A stretch of 64,000 nucleotides of DNA from NCBI GenBank assembly GCA_938074205.1, contig CALJES010000011.1, positions 237,470 through 301,469 of the forward strand, read 5' to 3'. Positions 26,207 through 34,859 of the stretch are shown piece by piece. The notes beneath the pieces were generated by a model. It was not told the DNA's origin and made no database searches. It saw only the letters and a list, made by a program, of their open reading frames with translations. Source of the stretch: an uncultured bacterium. GTDB taxonomy: Bacteria > Armatimonadota > UBA5829. Within the stretch, counting starts at the first letter, position 1. The number at the start of each line of letters is the position of its first letter. A program made the translations under genes and the position numbers.

Positions 26207-27046
26207 CTACCTTCTCAATAACACGCCTAAACGAACGAGTAATGCGATCAACTGGTATAGAGGTGGTGGCAACTTGTTCCTGAAGTGTTTGTCGTAGAAG
26301 CGCAGAAGCGATTCGTGGGACTCACGAATCATTTTACGGCGGTCTGCTTGGCTTGTTGCTGCACCTCCGTGGTGGATTATCACCGCCCTTGGAGTAAAGT
26401 ACACTTTCCATCCTTTCATCTTTGCTCGATACAGCCAATCTACTTCGTTGAAGAATATCGGAAACGCTTCATCGAGCAATCCTACATCCTCGGTGGCTCT
26501 CCGTCTCAAAATTAGGCACGAACCCATCGGCTGATCCACTTCTGCTTCCTGCTCGTAGGAGAACCATCTCATCCGGTATCGGCCGACGATGCGACACGTT
26601 GGCCATAACTTGGATAAGCCCACAAACTCGCACGCTATTGCTAGAGGGTACGGAAAGCTGCGAACTGAAAGCTCGACACTTCCGTTAGGACGAACCAGCT
26701 TAGCTCCACATGCCGCCGCGTCCGAATGGGTGTCCATGAATGTTACCAGTGAATCGAGAGCTCCCTCGGTGACACGCGTGTCTGGATTCAGAAGTAAAAT
26801 GTATTCTCCTCTCGATTGTCGGATACCTTGATTGTTTCCGGCTGCGTACCCAAGGTTTGTGTCATTGCGTATGAACCGTACTTGTGGAAAGCGTGAAGCA
26901 AAAACTTCTGCATCGAAATCGTCGGAAGCGTTGTCTACTACGATTATTTCGTGCTCAGTAGACGGCGGGCACGCAGCCAGCGATTCCAAGCACTCGGCAA
27001 GGAAGCTGCTGGTGTTCCAATTAACTATTATCACCGACAACCGCAC
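26207..27046 (-). CDS. Family 2 glycosyltransferase (rhamnosyltransferase-like), tandem paralogue
   Basis: A 279-residue GT-A transferase with the same motif order as the next gene: VIIVNWNTSSFL, VVDNASDDF, NLGYAAGNNQGI, LLNPDTRV, and NEVDWLYRAKMKGW. A hydrophobic C-terminal helix is present. The start is GTG at 27046 with AGAGGT upstream; it overlaps the 3' end of the HAD gene by 26 bases. The paralogous neighbour suggests a duplication followed by division of labour on successive sugars. Acceptor and donor are unknown. Confidence 0.9.
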   Translation of the reverse strand: MRLSVIIVNWNTSSFLAECLESLAACPPSTEHEIIVVDNASDDFDAEVFASRFPQVRFIRNDTNLGYAAGNNQGIRQSRGEYILLLNPDTRVTEGALDSLVTFMDTHSDAAACGAKLVRPNGSVELSVRSFPYPLAIACEFVGLSKLWPTCRIVGRYRMRWFSYEQEAEVDQPMGSCLILRRRATEDVGLLDEAFPIFFNEVDWLYRAKMKGWKVYFTPRAVIIHHGGAATSQADRRKMIRESHESLLRFYDKHFRNKLPPPLYQLIALLVRLGVLLRR

Positions 27047-27710
27047 GCATTACCTCTGAAAGAGAACGCACCACAAGGTCCGGACTTACTTCATCGAAGA
27101 AATCCGACGGCCGATCTTCGCGCAAAAAACCCACGGTCTTCAAACCCGCACTACGTCCGCTTTGAATGTCCATAAGGTGATCTCCAACTATTGCTGATGT
27201 GGACGGTTTTGCTCCCAAAGAAGCTAATGCCAAGAAAATCGGATCAGGATTAGGTTTGTGCGAGGGACAATCGTCTCGACTTACGAGTACGTCAGGCTCG
27301 ATCCCGACGATTTTCAAAGCTAGCTCGCTGGCTTCCCGGCAATTGCGAGTCACTATACCAACTCGGATACCGCGCGCTTTCAGGGATCGTATCAACTCCT
27401 TGGCGCCGGGTATCTCCCTGGCTTCTGCGGCATGCCGCATCTCTATCTCTTCAAGCTTAGCAAAGGCTTGAGCCCGGAATCTTTTTGCTTGTTGCGCTAA
27501 CCCGGACTTTCGAAGTAGATTGTCGCCGTGGTCTATTATTGAGAGGATATCCAGACGTTCAAGTTCGTTATTGTCCAATCCCGCCATTTGCGCCAGATTC
27601 AGAACCTCGCGCTTCATTCGGGGGAAATCGATGTTTGTTTCTACCAAAGTTCCGTCCAGGTCAAACAGGAGCGCTTCTACTTGCTCGAGGAGAGGTGTCA
27701 TCAAACCCAT
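27021..27710 (-). CDS. HAD-superfamily hydrolase (phosphoglycolate phosphatase-like)
   Basis: A 229-residue HAD subfamily IA phosphatase. Motif I is FDLDGTLVETN near residue 11, motif II is GIVTRNC, and motif IV is IVGDHLMDI, preceded by SHKPNPDPI for the conserved Lys. The start is most likely the ATG at 27710, with a weak GGGTG upstream; a further TTG extends nine codons. The 3' end overlaps the GTG of a glycosyltransferase by 26 bases, so it is the first gene of a three-gene unit. The natural substrate is unknown; sugar phosphates are common for this group. Confidence 0.82.
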   Translation of the reverse strand: MGLMTPLLEQVEALLFDLDGTLVETNIDFPRMKREVLNLAQMAGLDNNELERLDILSIIDHGDNLLRKSGLAQQAKRFRAQAFAKLEEIEMRHAAEAREIPGAKELIRSLKARGIRVGIVTRNCREASELALKIVGIEPDVLVSRDDCPSHKPNPDPIFLALASLGAKPSTSAIVGDHLMDIQSGRSAGLKTVGFLREDRPSDFFDEVSPDLVVRSLSEVMRAVVGDNS

Positions 27711-27824
27711 TATATGTGCACCCAACTTGCCAGTCAACCAAGTTCATCAGAAACTCAATCCATGTTGCCCCTTGACCGTTTGTCCCAATTTCGATGTAGG
27801 GTATACAATGTGTGATAAACAACG

Positions 27825-28574
27825 GTGAAAGTGAGCGGACGCATGGTTGACTGGGTGAGTTGCGAGAAAGAGTTGCTCGGGTATAAGCGATTTCTTGAGT
27901 ATCTGCTTGATTGGCGTAGCTCGCTGAAGGCGATGCCGCTCGAAGAACTGGTTGCAAGGGCAGGAGATCCGAGTGCACTAGCCATTGCCAGCGTCGATTT
28001 GGTGAGGGGTTTCACCGTTGAAGGCAATCTGTCAAGTCCAAGGATTGCCAGCATAATTCCGCGCGTGACAGATTTGTTCGTCCGTGCCTACGAGTGTGGC
28101 GTGCGTGATTACGTATTAGTCCAGGATGAGCATCCTGAGAACTCTCTGGAGTTCGAAGTCTACGGTCCTCACTGCCAAATCGGCTCTTCTGAAGTGCAAA
28201 TGGTTGACGAACTTGCCTCCCTTCCCTTTGCCGACGAATTCTACGTGGTACCCAAGTCGACAACTGACGCCATGGTCGCAGCTAATTTGGAGAAATGGTT
28301 CGACGTGCGGCCGCAGCTGAAAACATTGGTAGTCGTAGGAGACTGCACGGACATATGCGTATACCAGCTTGCGGTTCATTTAAGGGCGAAGTGCGTGGCT
28401 GAGTCCCGGCGGCTCGATATCATTGTTCCTGAGGACTGCGTGCAGACGTATGATCTGCCGATCGAAACTGCCAGCTCGCAGGGCTTAATGGCTCACGACG
28501 GCGACTTCTTTCATCTCGTGTTTCTATACCACATGGCGCTGAACGGAGTCAAAGTAGTTGCCAGCCTGGTTTAG
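27825..28574 (+). CDS. Isochorismatase-like cysteine hydrolase
   Basis: A 249-residue protein of the isochorismatase/nicotinamidase fold. The catalytic triad can be read in order: Asp in SVDLVRGF, Lys in VPKSTTDAM, Cys in GDCTDICV. A helical extension of ~50 residues precedes the core, longer than in most family members. Nicotinamidase is a plausible role, but metal-site histidines are not clear and other amide or vinyl-ether substrates are possible. Start is uncertain: GTG at 27825, or ATG at 27843. It stands alone, between divergent and convergent neighbours. Confidence 0.78.
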   Translation: MKVSGRMVDWVSCEKELLGYKRFLEYLLDWRSSLKAMPLEELVARAGDPSALAIASVDLVRGFTVEGNLSSPRIASIIPRVTDLFVRAYECGVRDYVLVQDEHPENSLEFEVYGPHCQIGSSEVQMVDELASLPFADEFYVVPKSTTDAMVAANLEKWFDVRPQLKTLVVVGDCTDICVYQLAVHLRAKCVAESRRLDIIVPEDCVQTYDLPIETASSQGLMAHDGDFFHLVFLYHMALNGVKVVASLV

Positions 28575-28615
28575 AAGGCAGACCTGTTCATAAGCAGTAG
28601 CATTCTGCAGCACAT

Positions 28616-29515
28616 CTAAATACGTTTCTTGATTTCATGTCCACCGAACGCTTCTCGAAGCTTGGCTATAAGCTTGGCTGAAAAAGAATCCTCCTGCCGT
28701 GATCGCAACCGCATAATCAGCGATATCGCCGTCGCCGGTGCTGGTACATCGCGCTCAATTGCTTCTTGCAGGGCCCAGCGCGCTTCGCCGGAGTCTGCCA
28801 ACCAGCCGCGGACGTCCTCCAGGTCTGGAGAGTCTCTGAGCACTTCGCTCACCAGTTCCAAGAGCCACGAGCGAATAACACTGCCGTTGTTCCAAAGAGC
28901 GGCTATGGAAGCCAGATCGTAACCATAACCGGAGCTTCTAAGCAATTCGAAGCCTTCGCCGAGTCCCTGAATGAACGTATACTCGATGGCGTTATGAACC
29001 ATCTTGGCAAAGTGACCGGCTCCGGAGCGACCGACATATGCGTAACCACCTTCTGGTGCCAAGTCGCGGAATATGGGATGAATCTTTTCATATGCTTCTC
29101 TTTCACCGCCGATCATAAGGCAGTAGCCGACATTCTCCCCTCGAATGCCTCCGCTGACTCCCACATCCAGCAGCGAGATTCCCTTCTGCTGTAAGTGTTC
29201 TGCGTGCCGAGCAGTATCGCGGTAAAAGGAGTTGCCGCCGTCAATTAGGATATCGCCACGATCCAGCAGGCGCGATACAGTCTCAATGGTTTCATTCGTG
29301 CTACATCCCGCCGGTAGCATTAGCCACACAACCCTTGGGCTGCCAAGTCTGCCGATCAAGCCCGGCAGACTCTCTGAACACGCTATTCCTGTTTCAGTCG
29401 CCTGCGAGCGTTTGCAGGGGTCTCGATCATAACCGTGAACCTGGTGGCCCCTGCAGAAAAGTCTGCGAGCGATACCCAAACCCATTCGCCCAAGACCTAC
29501 TACACCTACCTGCAT
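28616..29515 (-). CDS. gnd: 6-phosphogluconate dehydrogenase (decarboxylating), short form
   Basis: Oxidises 6-phosphogluconate to ribulose 5-phosphate in the pentose phosphate pathway. GLGRMG at residues 7-12 binds the nicotinamide cofactor; DVGVSGGIRGENVGYCLMIGG and HFAKMVHNAIEY carry the substrate and catalytic Lys/Asn motifs. At 299 residues it is the short GndA/YqeC-like form rather than the 470-residue dimeric form. GAGGAGG precedes the ATG. It is divergent from transketolase, the next enzyme family in the same pathway, which strengthens both calls. Confidence 0.93.
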   Translation of the reverse strand: MQVGVVGLGRMGLGIARRLFCRGHQVHGYDRDPCKRSQATETGIACSESLPGLIGRLGSPRVVWLMLPAGCSTNETIETVSRLLDRGDILIDGGNSFYRDTARHAEHLQQKGISLLDVGVSGGIRGENVGYCLMIGGEREAYEKIHPIFRDLAPEGGYAYVGRSGAGHFAKMVHNAIEYTFIQGLGEGFELLRSSGYGYDLASIAALWNNGSVIRSWLLELVSEVLRDSPDLEDVRGWLADSGEARWALQEAIERDVPAPATAISLIMRLRSRQEDSFSAKLIAKLREAFGGHEIKKRI

Positions 29516-29734
29516 ATTATCCTCCTCGAAGACTTTCTGTATATGGGCTTAATATACAGCCTCATTCTTGCTCCTGCGCCCATTGTACTGCTATTTGACT
29601 GAAGGTCATTTTTCAAGTCACAGCTAATCTCATATTCTGGTGTACGAGCTTGATCCCTGCGAGATCCTACGTATGCCGTTGCGATATGTCATTTACGACC
29701 TGTTCGATAATTCTGCTTTGGAGTGAGAGGTAAG

Positions 29735-31744
29735 ATGAGCGTTCTGAATCGAGATCTTGATGAACTTGCTGTGAATACTATTAGATTCCTGTCGGTCGAC
29801 GGCGTCGAGAAAGCTAAGTCAGGCCACCCAGGACTTCCAATGGGCGCAGCCGACTATGCTTATGTTCTTTGGAACAAGTTCCTGCGCTACAATCCTAAGG
29901 ACCCAATGTGGCCAAACCGCGACCGCTTCATCCTATCTGGCGGACACGGATCCATGCTGCTGTATTCACTCTTGCACCTGGCAGGCTTTGACATTTCACT
30001 GGAGGACCTCAAACAGTTCAGGCAGTGGGAAAGCGTAACGCCGGGCCACCCTGAGTACGATCCCGAGCGGGGTGTTGAGACTACCACTGGCCCGCTGGGG
30101 CAGGGCATATCTAATGCTGTGGGTATGGCGATGGCTTCGAAACGTCTCGCTGCGCTTTTCAATCGCCCGGGTTATGACATCATTGACCACCGCATCTATG
30201 TAATTGCGAGCGACGGCGACCTGATGGAAGGTGTTAGCCACGAGTCGTGCTCTTTGGCAGGTCACCTCGGCCTGGGAAATCTGATAGTTCTCTACGACGA
30301 TAATTGCATAACGATAGAAGGTAGCACGTCACTGTCGTGCTCTGATGACGTGGCAAAGCGTTTTGAAGCTTACAATTGGCATGTGCAGTGCGTTGACGGC
30401 CACGACCGAGCAGCTATCGAGAGGGCTCTATCCGCCGCTGTTGATGAGTGTGACCGCCCTTCACTTGTCATCTGCCGGACGTGCATCGCAAAGGGTGCTC
30501 CAACAAAAGCCGGAACCGCGGCTGCGCATGGCGAGCCGCTTGGTGAAGACGAAGTTAGAGCGGCAAAGCAATTGGCGGGCTGGCCTGTTGATGAGCCGTT
30601 CTACGTGCCCCACGAAGTGCGCGAACTGTTTCAAAAGCGCGCGGCAGAGCTGAAAACGGAATACGACGCGTGGCAAGCTACATTCAAGAAATACTGCGAC
30701 ACTTTTCCGGAGCTTTTGGAGCTCTGGAACAGAATGGTGAACCGAGAGGTTCCAGCCGGGTTGGAAGACAAACTTTTTAATTGTATAGATTGCGCGAAGC
30801 CGAATGCGACCCGGAACTCGTCAGGGTTAATACTTCAAGAGCTGGCAAAACTAGTGCCTGCGCTATGGGGCGGATCTGCAGACCTAGCTCCTTCTAACAA
30901 GACCGACATCAAGGGTGGGGGCGACTTTTCAAAAAGTGATCCTTTAGGGCGCAATATTCACTTCGGTGTTCGCGAACACGGGATGGGTTCGATAATGAAC
31001 GGTATGGCGCTCTACGGCGCAACTATTCCATATGGTGGAACTTTCCTCGTTTTCTCAGACTACATGCGTCCTGCAATTCGATTAGCCGCACTGATGAAGC
31101 AGCAAGTCGTTTATGTTTTCACCCACGACTCGATATTTGTGGGAGAGGACGGTCCAACCCACGAGCCAATTGAACATCTTGCTTCGCTCCGCGCTATACC
31201 AAACCTCACAGTTATCAGACCTGCCGATACGGCAGAGACGGCGGTAGCTTGGGCTGTGGCGCTTGAAAGAAAGAACGGTCCGACAGCCCTTGCCCTGACA
31301 CGGCAAAACGTAGATCCCATAAATGACAGTCCTCACAAGGCAAAGGGCTTAAGAAAAGGTGCGTATATAGTGCGGAATCCGCACAGAGTAGATGTTATCC
31401 TCATCGCTACGGGGTCGGAGGTGGGGACGACTTTGCAAGCCTCGCAAATACTTGCGGACAATGGTATTGAGGCTCGAGTGGTCTCTATGCCGTCGATGGA
31501 GCTCTTCGAGGAGCAGGATCAATCCTACAAGGATCTTGTGTTGCCTCCGGCGGTGAAGAAGCGAGTAGTAATCGAAGCGGCGTCGCCGTTTGGTTGGTGT
31601 AAGTACGCAGGAGACGAAGGTCTGGTAATTGGTATCGATCGTTTCGGAGCTTCAGCTCCCTACAAAGTGCTAGCAGAAAAGTTCGGCTTCACACCGGAGG
31701 CTGTAGCTAAGAAGGTAGAGGAATACCTCACACAAGGCGCTTGA
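29735..31744 (+). CDS. tkt: Transketolase
   Basis: Thiamine-diphosphate enzyme of the pentose phosphate pathway, 669 residues. The family motifs are complete: [13 protein letters not shown] near residue 35, [31 protein letters not shown], the ThDP motif [40 protein letters not shown], and [18 protein letters not shown]. The ATG at 29735 follows AGAGGT; a GTG four codons upstream is rejected because it would include that site. A hairpin without a clear T-run follows at 31803-31825. Confidence 0.97.
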   Translation: MSVLNRDLDELAVNTIRFLSVDGVEKAKSGHPGLPMGAADYAYVLWNKFLRYNPKDPMWPNRDRFILSGGHGSMLLYSLLHLAGFDISLEDLKQFRQWESVTPGHPEYDPERGVETTTGPLGQGISNAVGMAMASKRLAALFNRPGYDIIDHRIYVIASDGDLMEGVSHESCSLAGHLGLGNLIVLYDDNCITIEGSTSLSCSDDVAKRFEAYNWHVQCVDGHDRAAIERALSAAVDECDRPSLVICRTCIAKGAPTKAGTAAAHGEPLGEDEVRAAKQLAGWPVDEPFYVPHEVRELFQKRAAELKTEYDAWQATFKKYCDTFPELLELWNRMVNREVPAGLEDKLFNCIDCAKPNATRNSSGLILQELAKLVPALWGGSADLAPSNKTDIKGGGDFSKSDPLGRNIHFGVREHGMGSIMNGMALYGATIPYGGTFLVFSDYMRPAIRLAALMKQQVVYVFTHDSIFVGEDGPTHEPIEHLASLRAIPNLTVIRPADTAETAVAWAVALERKNGPTALALTRQNVDPINDSPHKAKGLRKGAYIVRNPHRVDVILIATGSEVGTTLQASQILADNGIEARVVSMPSMELFEEQDQSYKDLVLPPAVKKRVVIEAASPFGWCKYAGDEGLVIGIDRFGASAPYKVLAEKFGFTPEAVAKKVEEYLTQGA

Positions 31745-31802
31745 AAGAAGCATTAGGTGGCAGCGAAGAAACTGGCGTGGTTTTTCGGTAGCCAGGATCA
31801 AA

Positions 31803-31825
31803 GCCCGGGCGCACGTTGCCCGGGC
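31803..31825. terminator. GC-rich hairpin between convergent tkt and sugar-binding-protein genes
   Basis: GCCCGGGC, a seven-base loop, GCCCGGGC. Neither side carries a long T-run (TTTG only on the minus side). It may act as a weak bidirectional terminator. Confidence 0.4.
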
Positions 31826-31919
31826 GTATCGATTCGACCGTTCAGCCTAAGCCCATGGGTTCTGTTGAATCGGAGGGCGGACGCGCCACTGTAGCAATCA
31901 CTGCCGTCTTTGAGCGACT

Positions 31920-32885
31920 CTACAGAGGTTGCCCGCCTTTGTGTACGTTTTCGCGCGTGAACACTCGAGTGCCGAGAATTATGTTCTTAGGCACTTTTTG
32001 AGCGTTCAGTATCTTGAGTGCTGTCTCTATAGCCTCCGCGCCGCCGGTGGGGTACTGAAAGGTAGCTGTAAGGAGACCCTCTTTGACGTATCTGATGCCT
32101 TCGTGGGGTAAAGCATCGATGCCTATGAATTTAATTCGCTTTTCTCGTCCCTTGCCTTCGTTCTTGGCGGCGATGTACGCTCCGTGGGCACTCGGATCGT
32201 TGTGAGCGTATACAGCATCAATAGCGTCCGGTTCAGGGAAACGCGCAAGCGCAGATGCCATCTCGCGCTGGGCATCCGGCTCTAGCCAATGGCAGTCGAC
32301 GGAAAAGATTATCTTGATTTGAGAACCCTTGATTCCCTTCATAAAGCCTTCGTGACGTTCAACTGCTGGCGTGCTTGTCATCAAGCCTTTCAACTCCACC
32401 ACATTTCCTTTGCCGCCTAAAAGTTTCACCAGAAACTTGCCGGCTTCTTCGCCGATCTTGAAATTGTCCCCTCCTATGAAGCATGTGTACTTGCTGCCTT
32501 CCACCTTCCTGTCAAGCACTATAACTGGAATGCCCGCATCTACAGCGTCAGCCACAGGCTTTGTTAGAGGACGAGCCTCCTTGGGGCTTATTATGATCAG
32601 ATCCACCCCTAGGTTCACCAATTCTTTGACCTGGTCTTGCTGCACTGTCGTCTTGTTCTGAGCGTCCTTCCAGATTATTTTGATCTCAGGGTGTTTGGCG
32701 GCAGCTTCTTTGATATCCGCGTTCATCTGTACTCGCCACGGCTCCCCCAAATTGCACTGGGACATGCCTATCACAAACTGCTTCTTTGTCTTTTTCTGGC
32801 CACAGCCGGTAATCAGCGCCAGCCCGACAATAATAATGCAAATGAGAAAGACTACCTTTACCAATTTGCTTCTAATAGGTCTCAC
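31920..32885 (-). CDS. Ribose-type sugar ABC transporter substrate-binding lipoprotein
   Basis: A 321-residue periplasmic-binding protein of the RbsB type I fold. The signal ends in a lipobox, LITGC, so the mature Cys is lipidated. VIGMSQCNLGEPW opens lobe 1; IIISPKEARPLTKPVADAVDAGIPVIVLDR is the RbsB-like hinge segment; IDAVYAHNDPSAHGA and IGIDALPHEGIRY are diagnostic. GTG at 32885 follows AAAGGAGT. It follows the permease gene by six bases. No ATPase gene is adjacent. Confidence 0.9.
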   Translation of the reverse strand: MRPIRSKLVKVVFLICIIIVGLALITGCGQKKTKKQFVIGMSQCNLGEPWRVQMNADIKEAAAKHPEIKIIWKDAQNKTTVQQDQVKELVNLGVDLIIISPKEARPLTKPVADAVDAGIPVIVLDRKVEGSKYTCFIGGDNFKIGEEAGKFLVKLLGGKGNVVELKGLMTSTPAVERHEGFMKGIKGSQIKIIFSVDCHWLEPDAQREMASALARFPEPDAIDAVYAHNDPSAHGAYIAAKNEGKGREKRIKFIGIDALPHEGIRYVKEGLLTATFQYPTGGAEAIETALKILNAQKVPKNIILGTRVFTRENVHKGGQPL

Positions 32886-32891
32886 GTTTTG

Positions 32892-33896
32892 CTACTCCTT
32901 TCTGCTCTGTTGAATGAGTACGGCAACAATTATCAATGCTCCTCTTATCATAAGTCTTGGAGCTTCTTCAATACCTTGCAAACTCAGAATCTTACTTATG
33001 TAAGCAATGATTAGTGTTCCAAGAAAGGTGAAAAACATTCCACCTTTCCCGCCGGTTAGACTCGTTCCCCCTATCACTACTGCCGCGATAGCGTCCAGTT
33101 CATAGGTCATCCCTGCTTCTCCAGGGTCGCCAAGGGTTACTCGGCATGCATTGCATATCCCCGCAAGTCCGGCTGTGATACCGCATAGGGTGTACGCGGC
33201 GAGTTTTACAGACCCAACTCGGATTCCTGACAGTCTAGCTGCTTCCTCGTTTCCTCCAATAGCGTACAGATAGCGCCCGAACCGAGTAAACCGTAGAACT
33301 ATCCACAGAACTATAATTGAGACAATAAATACTATAGTAATCGGGCGGAGGGCTAGAAGCGAAGTTTGCGACGTCATCCAATCGAAAACGTAAGGGTTAC
33401 CGCTCTGAATTGCGTACCACTCTCTAGCCCCAGGTTGTACTTTTATACCGCCGGATATCCATTTTGCCGCTCCTCTCGCTATGAGCATCATGCCCAAAGT
33501 GGCTACAAACGGCTGCATCCGGAAACGCGCCACTACAAATCCGTTCACCGCCCCCATGACAGCTGTGGCCAGAGTTGTAAATGCGACAGCTGTACTTGCC
33601 GACCAGCCATAGCCTACTAGAAGCAATGCGAATAACGTGGCTGCGAAGCCCAGGACGGAACCCACAGATAAGTCTATTCCCCCGCTGATGATGACAAGCG
33701 TCATACCAGCGGCGAGAATCCCGTACTCAGAATACTCGAAAAGGATGTCGTTTTGGGTGGGCCAGTTAAGGAATGTAGAGTGTCCAGTCCGATACGACAC
33801 CGGCGAGAAGACAACACCGAGGATGAAGACTATAGCGAAAGCGAGAACGCCTCGAAGTCTGCCGGCAGCGTCTACTATACTTCGAATCCTATCCAT
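32892..33896 (-). CDS. Ribose-type sugar ABC transporter permease (RbsC-like)
   Basis: A 334-residue inner-membrane protein with eight to ten hydrophobic segments. ITLVIISGGIDLSVGS (about residues 65-80) and AARLSGI with GGTSLTGG are the signatures of the BPD_transp_2 sugar permeases. RYLYAIGGNEEAARLSGI is the EAA-like loop that contacts the ATPase. The ATP-binding subunit, usually encoded just upstream (rbsA), is missing: the next gene upstream is a frameshifted prepilin, only 51 bases away. Either an ATPase is encoded elsewhere or the locus is a remnant. Confidence 0.92.
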   Translation of the reverse strand: MDRIRSIVDAAGRLRGVLAFAIVFILGVVFSPVSYRTGHSTFLNWPTQNDILFEYSEYGILAAGMTLVIISGGIDLSVGSVLGFAATLFALLLVGYGWSASTAVAFTTLATAVMGAVNGFVVARFRMQPFVATLGMMLIARGAAKWISGGIKVQPGAREWYAIQSGNPYVFDWMTSQTSLLALRPITIVFIVSIIVLWIVLRFTRFGRYLYAIGGNEEAARLSGIRVGSVKLAAYTLCGITAGLAGICNACRVTLGDPGEAGMTYELDAIAAVVIGGTSLTGGKGGMFFTFLGTLIIAYISKILSLQGIEEAPRLMIRGALIIVAVLIQQSRKE

Positions 33897-33947
33897 GCCG
33901 GATATGGATTAGTTTGCTGCCTGCGTATTACCTTCTCCGATGTTGCG

Positions 33948-34759
33948 CTAGTAGAGCAGACTCCAGTTCTTGCCCAGCGTTACCCGTTGGTGACGTACGT
34001 GGCCGTCATAGTAGAGGAAGTTCGCTCCGCCGGCGTGGCTAGCTCGGAGGTTGTATATCTTGGATACGGTTGCACCGTACCGGCTTATGGGACCCTCGCT
34101 GACCGAGATAACCTCGTCGCGCGCGGGATGCACACTCTTCCATCCCCAGCCACCTATACTCGTACGCCCGGTCCACTCCTCGTTGTCTTGTACCGTTCCG
34201 TCTCCGTACGCTACCCCATAACACCAACCGCACGCTTCGGCCACGATGATCTTCTCGATCGGGTGCTTAACAAAGCTGTCCGGAAAATGCCACGCGAAAG
34301 TTGCCTGCACCCCATTTACCCTGCGAGGGTCACCCAACCCGTTTCGTTCATGTTGTATGCGAATCCTGTCCGTTCTCTGGAGCCTCGCACCGCGGACATT
34401 TTCTGCTTCAACCAGGGCGCGCTAGGACATTTGAAGATATTTGCTGAACCTTCTCCCAACCGAGTTTGCGCGTACTTGGTAATAACCCAGAAGAAAGAAC
34501 CAATGTCCGTATCCGGTCCGTTAGCCCAAATGCTGCAGTTCACACCGTTCCAGTCGTCGCGGTAGAATGCCAGCACTTTTCCGATCTGTCTAAGATTTGA
34601 TGCACACGATGCTCTGCGCGCGGTCTCTCGAGCAGAGATAAACACTGGCAAGAGTAGAGCGGCGAGGATTGCTATGACTGCGATTACGACCAAAAGCTCG
34701 ATTAGGGTGAAACCTTTGAAATGCGTTGATTGAGCTCGTCCTCTCTGCACACCAACCAC
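33948..34759 (-). pseudogene. Frameshifted type IV prepilin-like protein with H-X9-DG tail (DUF1559-like)
   Basis: Two overlapping frames together make one protein. The first (34759-34316) has a short leader, the prepilin peptidase site [10 protein letters not shown] and a long hydrophobic helix, then FKCPSAPW and [11 protein letters not shown], and stops early. The second (34337-33948) picks up with [28 protein letters not shown], and the tail HAGGANFLYYDGHV, in which His is nine residues ahead of DG. A single -1 shift between 34337 and 34316 would restore an intact protein of about 265 residues. The cause may be a true one-base deletion or an assembly error. GTG at 34759 follows GGGAG. Such proteins are secreted pseudopilin-like components of unknown role. 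Confidence 0.75.
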
Positions 34760-34799
34760 CCCTTTTCTCCCTGGGCAGTTTAGGCATTGCCTATTCGGA

Positions 34800-34828
34800 T
34801 TGTTACACTATCTGTTACCGATTGTCAA
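34800..34828 (-). promoter_or_regulatory. Sigma-70-type promoter for the prepilin-like gene
   Basis: On the minus strand TTGACA (34828-34823), a 17-base spacer, and TAACAA (34805-34800). It lies about 40 bases before the GTG at 34759. Confidence 0.55.
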
Positions 34829-34859
34829 TCACCACTCGGCAAGAGCATTGTCAAACTCC

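Noticed and set aside
34316..34337. Programmed -1 ribosomal frameshift in the prepilin gene
   Set aside because: No in-phase slippery heptamer and no clear downstream pseudoknot; mutation or sequence error is simpler.
33753..34565. 270-codon plus-strand frame
   Set aside because: Antisense to the permease start and the frameshifted prepilin, whose motifs are clear on the other strand.
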